Shown: positions 1-5,260 of the stretch, in pieces
Position numbering within the stretch: position 1 is the stretch's first letter
How the letters are laid out: the number at the start of each line of letters is the position of its first letter
Origin: Planctomycetota bacterium
GTDB taxonomy: Bacteria > Planctomycetota > UBA1135 > GCA-002686595
Length of the DNA: 5,260 bases
Reading direction: 5' to 3'
NCBI GenBank assembly: GCA_011524785.1
Contig: WTJQ01000022.1
Location: forward strand, 1 to 5,260
Notes under the pieces: model-generated
Seen by the model: the letters and a program-made list of their open reading frames with translations, nothing else
The model's database searches: none
What the model was told of the DNA's origin: nothing
Translations under genes and position numbers: made by a program

Positions 1-134
1 GGCGGGCTCGGAGGGCCCTGGACCTCCAGGAGGCGCGGTCCCGGGCCGACAGGAGCATCCGGCCCCAGCAGCTCGCCGCTCGCCCCGTGCGCGGCGTCGA
101 TGTGCTGGAGGGGCGGGGTGGAGGAGGCGGCCAT
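1..134 (-). CDS. N-terminal fragment of an unidentified protein, cut by the window edge
   Basis: An ATG at 134-132 on the minus strand opens a frame of 44 codons with no stop before the window ends. It begins MAASSTPPLQHIDAAHG and continues with a proline- and glycine-rich stretch ending near LLEVQGPPSP. By hand count about 39 of the 44 codons end in G or C, which suits a real gene in this genome. The ATG lies 11 nt after the stop codon of the 449-residue gene on the same strand, so the two are probably transcribed together and may be translationally coupled. There is no Shine-Dalgarno sequence directly before the ATG. I do not recognise the product: no domain is visible in so short an N-terminal piece, and there is no signal peptide or membrane segment. 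The chief doubt is whether the frame stays open beyond the edge. Confidence 0.6.
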   Translation of the reverse strand, partial: MAASSTPPLQHIDAAHGASGELLGPDAPVGPGPRLLEVQGPPSP

Positions 135-145
135 GGCAGGGAAGC

Positions 146-1495
146 CTAGCGTCCTCGGCGCCGCGAACGCCGCCTCGTCCTGCGTCTCCGTCCGATCCGG
201 ACGGTCTCCAGCACCGGCTCCGGCGGGGGACCCGGGCGTCGGATCGCGGAGGACACGGCGTAGGTCGGGCCGTCCGACGCGCAGAACACCGAGTGGAAGC
301 AGGTGGCGGTGAGCCCGTGGTTCGGGAGCACGACCGCGTCCCCGGCATCGAGGACGAACGCGTGGCCCGAGTCGACCAGCCGTCCCGTGAACTCCTCGCC
401 TCCGTGGACCAGCCAGCCGAGCGCGCCACACCCGGGGAGCGCGAGCTCGGCGAGGACCTGCTCGGGGTCCGAGGCGAGGGCCCACGCACGGTCACGCTCG
501 AGGTCGCCCAGGGGCTCGCCCTCGGTCAGCAGGGTGCGCAGCGCGGCCTGGACCTCGTGGCCGAGCTCGTGGGCCGAGACGGCGAGCCAAGCGGTGCTCC
601 CGGCGAGCTGCGTGTAGAGCACGCCCCGCTGGCCGCCCTCCACGCGTTCGTCGAAGGCGTCGTGGTGCAGGAGCGCTCCGCCTCCCGGAGCGTTCCAGTA
701 GCCGATGCTCTGGGTGAACAGGGGCTCTCCGTCCACGCAGGTGGCGACCAGCTCCCGGATCGGCCGCGTGCCGTGGATCCGCGCTGCTCCGGGGAGCAGG
801 GCCTCGGCCAGGCGCGTGACCTCCCGATGCACGGCGTCGTCCCGGCAGCCCTCGTCCTCCGGCTCGCGGCCCGCGGAGATCCGCAGGCGCCAGGAGCGTT
901 CGTCCTCGTGGTCCGAGAGGAGGGACGCCTTGGCCCAGAGCTCCAGGGCGCAGCCCTCGCTCCGCGTGGTCCAACGCGCGCGATCCCGAGGAGGGTCCGG
1001 ACGTGCGTCCGAGGGGAGCAGGGGCGCGATGCCGGGTGGCAGCTGACCGAGCGGCAGGCTGCCCGTGGCCAGCGCCTCGCCGAGGGCCAGCCCCTCGTCC
1101 CCGTGGGCCCCCGGGGGCACCGCCCCGCGCAGGATCAGGGGGCGGTCCGCGCGGAAGCGCGTCACCAGGTCCGGGTCCGCCGACTCCCCAGCGCGGGGCG
1201 TCGAGCCCGCGCGCGGGTCGGCCGGGCCCGTCGGAGCCTCCAGCTCGTACCAGGTCCCGTGCTCCACCCCGCGCCGGATCAGCCGCAGGCGCCGCCGAGC
1301 CCGACCCTCCAGGAGTGCGAGGACCTCGGGCGGGTCGTCGGGGGCCGCCTGCACGATGGGGCGCGCTGCTGCTCCTCGGGCCTCGTCCCCCTCAGCGAGG
1401 AGCTCGGCCAGCCAGCCCTCCGCGTCAATCGCGCTCCCCGGCAGGGCGGCCTCTCCGTCGGGAGGAGATCCGTCTCGATGATCGCGGGCGCTCAC
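146..1495 (-). CDS. uncharacterised 449-residue protein, possible JmjC/cupin-like metal oxygenase fold
   Basis: I do not recognise this as a named gene. The frame is open upstream to 1696, but that extension would overlap the divergent flavoprotein gene and encodes arginine-rich shadow sequence. I therefore chose the GTG at 1495-1493, which has a promoter-like sequence just before it; there is no ATG later in the frame. Residues 1-260 are charged and featureless. From about 260 the protein looks like a double-stranded beta-helix metal enzyme. There is an H277-x-D279 pair in ALLHHDAFDE, then GVLYTQLAGSTAWLAVS (291-307), resembling the JmjC/cupin-like strand after HxD. Next come DAGDAVVLP (383-391) and a possible distal histidine H401 in CFHSVFC, followed by an arginine in AIRR. 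If correct, it would be a soluble Fe(II)/2-oxoglutarate-type hydroxylase, but this is inference from spacing. An HELGH string (309-313) also fits the HExxH metallopeptidase pattern. The tail, 433-449, has 12 arginines in 17 residues, suggesting nucleic-acid binding. No signal peptide or membrane segment is seen. A partial gene follows 11 nt downstream. Confidence 0.8.
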   Translation of the reverse strand: MSARDHRDGSPPDGEAALPGSAIDAEGWLAELLAEGDEARGAAARPIVQAAPDDPPEVLALLEGRARRRLRLIRRGVEHGTWYELEAPTGPADPRAGSTPRAGESADPDLVTRFRADRPLILRGAVPPGAHGDEGLALGEALATGSLPLGQLPPGIAPLLPSDARPDPPRDRARWTTRSEGCALELWAKASLLSDHEDERSWRLRISAGREPEDEGCRDDAVHREVTRLAEALLPGAARIHGTRPIRELVATCVDGEPLFTQSIGYWNAPGGGALLHHDAFDERVEGGQRGVLYTQLAGSTAWLAVSAHELGHEVQAALRTLLTEGEPLGDLERDRAWALASDPEQVLAELALPGCGALGWLVHGGEEFTGRLVDSGHAFVLDAGDAVVLPNHGLTATCFHSVFCASDGPTYAVSSAIRRPGPPPEPVLETVRIGRRRRTRRRSRRRGR

Positions 1496-1502
1496 CCGCG
1501 CG

Positions 1503-1531
1503 ATTAGGGCGCCCGGCCGGCAGGGGATCAA
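1503..1531 (-). promoter_or_regulatory. candidate sigma70-type promoter for the 449-residue gene
   Basis: Read on the minus strand, TTGATC (1531-1526) matches four of six bases of the -35 consensus TTGACA. It is followed by a 17-nt spacer and CCTAAT (1508-1503), which matches the last four bases of TATAAT but lacks the important A at position two. Seven nt separate the hexamer from the GTG at 1495, so transcription would begin at or very near the start codon. The match is only moderate, and the GC-rich background makes chance hits less likely but not excluded. Confidence 0.4.
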
Positions 1532-1545
1532 CCCCCGCCCTTTGG

Positions 1546-1551
1546 CATGAT
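1546..1551 (+). promoter_or_regulatory. candidate -10 hexamer of the flavoprotein gene
   Basis: CATGAT matches five of six bases of TATAAT-like TATGAT and ends 6 nt before the ATG at 1558. No -35 resembling TTGACA occurs at 15-19 nt upstream. There is also no purine-rich Shine-Dalgarno sequence in the 6-nt gap CCGACC. The spacing fits transcription starting on the A of the ATG, giving a leaderless mRNA. Confidence 0.4.
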
Positions 1552-1557
1552 CCGACC

Positions 1558-3171
1558 ATGGACCGCGCCGCGCTCGTGACCCTCCGCGTCGGCGGGCTGG
1601 TGCAGGCCCTGGACGAGCCCGACGCAGAGGTCCTCGAGCGCGCGGCTCGCCGCATCGGCGCGGCGTCCCACGAGGTCCGCGGCGCGCGCTTCGCACGGCG
1701 ATCGGTCGACGCCCGCAAGCGACCCGTGCGGCTCCCGGTGCAGGTGGACCTCGTCGTCCCCTCGGGCTTCCGCTCGCGCGCGCTGCAGCGTGAGGAGCGC
1801 AGCGGACGGGTACGCCCGGCGCCCCTGGCCGGCTCGCTGGTGCCTCCGGACGCGGGAGCCCGTGGCCGTCACGTCGTCGTCGTGGGGACGGGCCCTGCCG
1901 GGATCTTCGCGGCGCTCCCGCTCGCGCTGGGCGGCGCTCGGGTCACCGTCCTCGAGCGTGGCGCGGACCTCGGCACGCGCCACCGCCGGCTGGTGCCCTT
2001 CCACCGTGGAGGCGCCCTGGACCCCGAGACCAACCTCCTCTTCGGCGAGGGTGGGGCGGGCACCTACTCCGACGGGAAGCTCTACACCCGCGTCGATCAC
2101 CCGCTGGAGGTGCCGATCCTCGAGGAGCTGGTCGCTGCCGGTGCCCCTGCCGAGATCCTCTTCGACGCCCGCGCCCACGTGGGGACGGACCGGCTGCACA
2201 CGGTGCTCCCCGCGCTCCGAAGGCGCCTCCAGGAGGTGGGGGTGGAGTTCCGCTTCGACTCTCGGCTCGACGGGCTGCGGCTGTCGCCCAGCCGTCCCGG
2301 CCGCGTGCAGGCCGTCGAGGTGGGCGGGGAGTCCGTTGCCTGCGACGCCGTGGTCCTCGCGACGGGGCACAGCGCCCGGGACACCTGGGAGCGCCTCCAT
2401 CGGCAGGGCGTGCCGTTCGAGGCCAAGCCGTTCCAGTTCGGCGTGCGCATCGAGCATCCCCAGGAGCTCGTCACCCGGGCCCGCTACGGGGACCCCGCCC
2501 CTGCCGAGCTCGGGGCGGCGGCGTACGGCCTCACGCACAAGGCGCGGGCCGGGGTGCGCGGGGCCCACTCGTTCTGCATGTGCCCCGGCGGACGCGTCGT
2601 CGCGAGCGTCCACGAGGAGGGGCACCTCTGCACGAACGGCATGAGCAACTCGACCCACTCCAGCCGGTGGGCGAACTCGGGGCTGGTCGTGACCCTCGGG
2701 CCCGACGACTACGGTGCCGAGGGGCCCTTCGCGGGGGTGGCGTTCCAGCGCCGGATGGAGCGCCTCGCGTTCGAGGCCGGGGGCGGGACCTATGCGGCGC
2801 CCGCCCAGCGAGCGGACGACTTCCTGGCGAGGCGCGCCACCTCTGGAGAGCTGGCGACCAGCCTCGTGTTCGGAGCGCGCCCCGCCAGGCTCGATGAGCT
2901 GCTTCCCGAGGCCGTGACGCGTGCGCTCGCCGCGGGCCTGGAGCGCTGGGAGCGGCAGGTGCCCGGCTTCGCGGGGCCGGAGGGGCTGCTGCTCGGCTTC
3001 GAGTCTCGGAGCTCGGGGCCGGTCCGGATCCCCCGGGACCGTGAGACCCTGCTGGTCGAGGGCTTCTCGAACCTCCAGGCGGTGGGCGAAGGGGCTGGCT
3101 GGGCCGGGGGGATCATGAGCGCCGCGATCGACGGTGCACGGGCGGGTCTGGCGCTGCACGCGCTGCCCTGA
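1558..3171 (+). CDS. FAD-dependent oxidoreductase of the COG2509 family
   Basis: This 537-residue soluble protein has the layout of the widespread COG2509 'uncharacterised FAD-dependent dehydrogenase' family and is close to its usual length. Residues 1-70 form the small N-terminal domain typical of the family, with the signature RRSVDARKRPV (47-57). The FAD-binding Rossmann motif is G110-T-G112-P-A-G115, with the ribose-binding acidic residue E133 in VTVLERG. Family motifs follow: FGEGGAGTYSDGKL (162-175), the ATGHS strand end (268-272), FCMCPGG (339-345), GMSNSTHSSRWANSG (361-375) and the C-terminal FAD-contact motif GEGAGWAGGIMSAA (510-523). The substrate and electron partner of the family are unknown, and the cysteine pair C340/C342 is worth noting. 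The ATG at 1558 is chosen because family homology begins within the first residues and a -10-like hexamer lies just upstream; an upstream open frame continues to 1003 but is antisense shadow. No catalytic motif appears lost. It is co-oriented with panB, 36 bp downstream. Confidence 0.93.
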   Translation: MDRAALVTLRVGGLVQALDEPDAEVLERAARRIGAASHEVRGARFARRSVDARKRPVRLPVQVDLVVPSGFRSRALQREERSGRVRPAPLAGSLVPPDAGARGRHVVVVGTGPAGIFAALPLALGGARVTVLERGADLGTRHRRLVPFHRGGALDPETNLLFGEGGAGTYSDGKLYTRVDHPLEVPILEELVAAGAPAEILFDARAHVGTDRLHTVLPALRRRLQEVGVEFRFDSRLDGLRLSPSRPGRVQAVEVGGESVACDAVVLATGHSARDTWERLHRQGVPFEAKPFQFGVRIEHPQELVTRARYGDPAPAELGAAAYGLTHKARAGVRGAHSFCMCPGGRVVASVHEEGHLCTNGMSNSTHSSRWANSGLVVTLGPDDYGAEGPFAGVAFQRRMERLAFEAGGGTYAAPAQRADDFLARRATSGELATSLVFGARPARLDELLPEAVTRALAAGLERWERQVPGFAGPEGLLLGFESRSSGPVRIPRDRETLLVEGFSNLQAVGEGAGWAGGIMSAAIDGARAGLALHALP

Positions 3172-3194
3172 GGTCCGGGTCCGTCGCTTGGGGC

Positions 3195-3200
3195 TAGAAT
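3195..3200 (+). promoter_or_regulatory. candidate -10 hexamer of panB
   Basis: TAGAAT matches five of six bases of TATAAT and lies in the 36-bp gap between the flavoprotein stop and panB. It ends 7 nt before the ATG at 3208. The intervening CCCGCCC offers no ribosome binding site. No TTGACA-like -35 is found at normal spacing (the 17-nt position reads GGTCCG). The placement predicts a leaderless panB transcript in addition to any read-through from the flavoprotein gene. Confidence 0.5.
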
Positions 3201-3207
3201 CCCGCCC

Positions 3208-4029
3208 ATGTCGAACGACGCCGACCTGCGGGACAAGAAGGTCACGACCCAGCGCCTGCGCGAGATGAAGGCGGCTGGCGAGAAGATCGCCGCCCTGACC
3301 GCCTACGACTGCACGATGGCCGGCCTCATCGATGCCGCCGGGGTGGACGTGATCCTCGTGGGGGACTCCGTGGCGACGGTCGTCCAGGGCCTGGACACCA
3401 CCGTGACCGTCACGATGGATCACATGCTCTACCACGCCGGGCTCGTCCGGCGCGGCGTCGAGCGCGCGCTCGTCGTGGGGGACCTGCCCTTCATGAGCTA
3501 CCAGGTCCGCGCCGACGAGGCCCTCCGCAACGCGGGGCGCATGGTCAAGGAGGCCGGCGTCGAGGCCGTCAAGCTCGAGGGTGGCGAGCCCGTGTGCGAG
3601 GCGGTGCAGCGGATGGTCCGGGCCGGGATCCCGGTGATGGGGCACCTGGGCCTCACGCCGCAGTCGATCCACAGCTTCGGCACCTACAAGGTCCGCGCGC
3701 GCGACGAGGAGGAGGCCGAGGGGGTCAAGCGCGACGCCCTGCTCCTCGAGGAGGCGGGTGCCTTCGCCATCGTCCTCGAGAAGGTTCCCTCCGACCTGGC
3801 GCGCGAGGTCGCCGAGAGCGTGCAGGTGCCCGTGATCGGGATCGGTGCTGGCCCCGACGTGGACGGCCAGATCCTCGTGAGCCACGACATGCTCGGGCTC
3901 TACACACGCTTCCAGCCGCGCTTCGTGCGCCGCTACGCGTCGATCGCGGACGACATGCGCGCAGCCTTCGGTCGCTACGCCGAGGACGTGCGGGGGGCGG
4001 CGTTCCCCACCCCCGACGAGAGCTACTGA
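3208..4029 (+). CDS. panB: 3-methyl-2-oxobutanoate hydroxymethyltransferase (ketopantoate hydroxymethyltransferase)
   Basis: PanB (EC 2.1.2.11) transfers a hydroxymethyl group from 5,10-methylenetetrahydrofolate to 2-oxoisovalerate, making ketopantoate. This is the first committed step toward pantothenate and coenzyme A, in the cytosol. The 273-residue product is a full-length single-domain TIM barrel. The Mg2+ ligands known from the E. coli enzyme are present: D53 in VGDS, D92 in GDLPF and E124 in KLEGG. So are the substrate-contacting K122 and the catalytic glutamate E191 in VLEKVP. Other family blocks are ALTAYDCTMAGLID (29-42), GHLGLTPQS (145-153), IGIGAGPDVDGQILVSHDML (210-229) and FQPRFVRRY (235-243). 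The ATG at 3208 leaves about 15 residues before the QRLREMK core, normal for the family. No panC or panD lies beside it. It ends 22 bp from the convergent S1-domain gene, with no strong terminator between. Nothing suggests truncation or transfer. Confidence 0.97.
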   Translation: MSNDADLRDKKVTTQRLREMKAAGEKIAALTAYDCTMAGLIDAAGVDVILVGDSVATVVQGLDTTVTVTMDHMLYHAGLVRRGVERALVVGDLPFMSYQVRADEALRNAGRMVKEAGVEAVKLEGGEPVCEAVQRMVRAGIPVMGHLGLTPQSIHSFGTYKVRARDEEEAEGVKRDALLLEEAGAFAIVLEKVPSDLAREVAESVQVPVIGIGAGPDVDGQILVSHDMLGLYTRFQPRFVRRYASIADDMRAAFGRYAEDVRGAAFPTPDESY

Positions 4030-4051
4030 GTCGCGCCCGTGACTGCGGGGC

Positions 4052-5257
4052 TCAGCCCTGGCCCTTGTCCTCGAGCGCCTTCTTGAAGAGAGCGCCGAGG
4101 TTGGTGCCCAGGGGCTGCGAGCCGGGCTTGGCGAGGTTCTTCTCGATGACCTCGCTGTCGACGGCCTCCTCGGAGCCGAGCACGGCGCCGCGGGTGTCGA
4201 GCCGCGTGAGGGAGAGGCGGCGCGCCGCCGGGTCCACGGACTGGATCCGCACGGTGACCTCCTCGCCGACCGACAGCACGTCCCCAGCGCGGCGGACGCG
4301 GTCCCGGCCCAGCTGGGACACGTGCAGCAGGCCCTCGAGGCCGGGCTCCAGCTCGACGAAGGCGCCGAAGTCCGCGAGCCGGGTGACCTTGCCGGTCACC
4401 TCGCGGTCGCCGGGGTAGCGCTCCTCGAGGTCGTTCCAGGGGTCCGGGAGCAGCTGCTTGATGCCGAGGGCGAGGCGCTTGCCACCCTCCTTGATCTCGA
4501 GCAGCATCACGTCCACCTGCTGGCCGACCTCGATCTCCGTGGTCGCGTCCTCCACGCGCCGGTGCGCGAGCTGGGAGACGTGGACGAGGCCCTCGAGGCC
4601 CCCGCCGATGTCCACGAACGCGCCGAACGGCTCGACGCGCGTGACCTTGCCCGAGAGCTTCGACCCGGGCTCGAGCCGGCCGACGGCCTCGGAGCGAGCC
4701 GCGGCACGCTCCTCCTCGAGGACCTTGCGGCGCGAGAGCACGACGCGGTCGCGCTTGCGGTCGATCTCCAGGACCTCGCAGACGACGGTCTGGCCGATGA
4801 AGGCGCTGAGGTCGGCCTCGTGTCCGATCGCGACCTGGCTGGCGGGCATGAACGCTCCGTGGGACCCGATCTTCAGCTCGAGGCCCCCCTGGTTCTGACC
4901 CGTGACGCGGGCCTTCACGTGGGAGCCCTCGGTCAGCTCGGCCCAGGCCGCCAGCTCCTTGGCGGCGGTCAGGGAGAGGACCCAGAGCTCGTCCTCCCGT
5001 CCGCGAACCACGAACTCGTGGCTCTCGCCAACGGAGGGGGCCTCGTCGAACTCGCGGAGCGAGGCAACGCCCTGCATGCGCGGACCGAGCTCGACGATCA
5101 CGTCGTCCCCGTGCACGCCGGCCACGACGCCCTTCCAGAGTCTCTCGCCGCCGCTGGCGGCCTCCTGCCGGTCCTCCTCTTCGGAGCCGATGCTCTGCAG
5201 GTCGACGTCGCCGAGGGCGTCGGCGATCTCACGGTCCAGGTCGTCGGGGGGAGTCAT
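4052..5257 (-). CDS. S1 RNA-binding domain protein with four S1 repeats (ribosomal protein S1-like)
   Basis: The 401-residue protein is built from four S1 (OB-fold) RNA-binding domains at about residues 39-101, 110-177, 198-268 and 285-353. The third and fourth are canonical and similar to each other: GKVTRVEPFGAFVDIGGGLE (203-222) with LVHVSQL, and GKVTRLADFGAFVELEPGLE (289-308) with LLHVSQL. The first two are divergent, as in ribosomal protein S1, where the N-terminal domains dock on the ribosome and later ones bind mRNA. An acidic N-terminal helix (DLDREIADALGDVDL, 6-20) and a short C-terminal tail (LGALFKKALEDKG, 387-399) flank them. E. coli S1 has six domains in 557 residues, so this is a short S1-like form. 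It may be the ribosomal S1 of this lineage or a second S1-type regulator, so I give no symbol. The ATG at 5257 is the only methionine before residue 61; only 3 bp of upstream sequence are visible, so a longer N-terminus cannot be excluded. It is convergent with panB. Confidence 0.92.
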   Translation of the reverse strand: MTPPDDLDREIADALGDVDLQSIGSEEEDRQEAASGGERLWKGVVAGVHGDDVIVELGPRMQGVASLREFDEAPSVGESHEFVVRGREDELWVLSLTAAKELAAWAELTEGSHVKARVTGQNQGGLELKIGSHGAFMPASQVAIGHEADLSAFIGQTVVCEVLEIDRKRDRVVLSRRKVLEEERAAARSEAVGRLEPGSKLSGKVTRVEPFGAFVDIGGGLEGLVHVSQLAHRRVEDATTEIEVGQQVDVMLLEIKEGGKRLALGIKQLLPDPWNDLEERYPGDREVTGKVTRLADFGAFVELEPGLEGLLHVSQLGRDRVRRAGDVLSVGEEVTVRIQSVDPAARRLSLTRLDTRGAVLGSEEAVDSEVIEKNLAKPGSQPLGTNLGALFKKALEDKGQG

Positions 5258-5260
5258 AGG

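Larger units (their letters stand above)
1496..1557. promoter_or_regulatory. divergent intergenic promoter region
   Basis: These 62 bp lie between the two divergent start codons, the GTG at 1495 and the ATG at 1558, and must hold the promoters of both genes unless those lie inside coding sequence. The -10-like hexamers of the two genes sit at opposite ends of the gap, each close to its own start codon. RNA polymerase bound at one would physically cover the other's upstream region, so the two promoters probably compete or are co-regulated. No clear operator palindrome is visible. Confidence 0.6.

Noticed and set aside
293..1507. A 404-codon plus-strand frame opposite the uncharacterised gene
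   Set aside because: Both strands are open here. The minus strand was preferred because it gives a compositionally varied protein with beta-strand-like and motif-like segments (WYELEAP, SIGYWNAPGG, GDAVVLP), a promoter-like upstream region and a downstream partner start. The plus frame is a featureless R/E/G/A-rich string.
1003..1557. Plus-strand N-terminal extension of the flavoprotein (about 185 extra codons)
   Set aside because: The added sequence is R/P/G/A-rich shadow of the opposite-strand gene. Family homology begins only after the ATG at 1558.
1496..1696. Upstream extension of the 449-residue protein to the ATG at 1696
   Set aside because: It would overlap the start of the divergent flavoprotein gene by over 130 bp and encodes arginine/proline-rich shadow sequence.
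3172..3183. Tandem GGTCCGGGTCCG after the flavoprotein stop
   Set aside because: Two imperfect 6-bp copies in GC-rich DNA are not meaningful as a repeat or operator.
3191..3207. GGGC...GCCC inverted repeat flanking the panB -10-like hexamer
   Set aside because: A 4-bp GC-only stem with a 9-nt loop is expected by chance in DNA of this composition.
1528..3885. A 785-codon open frame on the minus strand, opposite the flavoprotein and panB
   Set aside because: It is antisense to two genes with clear family motifs. Its translation is low-complexity, rich in H, R, G and A, with no domain. Long antisense frames are expected in DNA this GC-rich because stops are rare.
4046..4060. Small hairpin across the stop codon of the S1 gene (GGGC-TCA-GCCC core, 6 bp with a G-U pair)
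   Set aside because: The stem is short, the loop is the stop codon itself and no T-run follows on either strand. It is not supportable as an intrinsic terminator.
3594..4418. A 274-codon plus-strand frame spanning the end of panB and the start of the intergenic region
   Set aside because: It is out of frame with panB, crosses into the convergent S1 gene and has shadow composition with no motifs.

Overview
This is a very GC-rich bacterial chromosomal window (roughly 70% G+C or more by eye) that is almost fully coding. Codons strongly favour G or C in the third position, which produces many long spurious antisense reading frames. The set of genes (pantothenate synthesis, an S1-domain RNA-binding protein, a COG2509-type flavoprotein) is ordinary housekeeping content. 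I see no mobile element, CRISPR array, tRNA or rRNA. A high-GC Planctomycetota, Myxococcota or similar lineage fits the short four-domain S1 protein and the lack of Shine-Dalgarno sequences, but this assignment is an inference and is weak.

Layout. Positions 1-134 (minus) hold the first 44 codons of a gene that runs off the left edge. Just upstream of it on the same strand, 146-1495 (minus) encodes a 449-residue uncharacterised protein. It has a possible JmjC/cupin-like HxD...H metal site, an HELGH string and a very arginine-rich tail. A 62-bp divergent promoter region (1496-1557) separates it from 1558-3171 (plus), a COG2509-family FAD-dependent oxidoreductase of unknown substrate. After a 36-bp gap comes panB at 3208-4029 (plus), a complete ketopantoate hydroxymethyltransferase with all expected metal and catalytic residues. 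Only 22 bp later, converging from the right edge, 4052-5257 (minus) encodes a 401-residue protein with four S1 domains.

How the genes relate. The flavoprotein and panB are co-oriented and may be co-transcribed, although panB also has its own -10-like hexamer. No pathway visibly links the flavoprotein to pantothenate synthesis. The left-hand gene pair is probably one short operon. The most notable non-coding signal is that the three starts whose upstream DNA is inside the window each lack a Shine-Dalgarno sequence and carry a -10-like hexamer 6-7 nt before the start codon. That geometry is expected for leaderless mRNAs. The best candidates for undescribed biology are the uncharacterised 449-residue protein and the widely conserved but functionally unassigned COG2509 enzyme. 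I found no convincing new multi-gene system.
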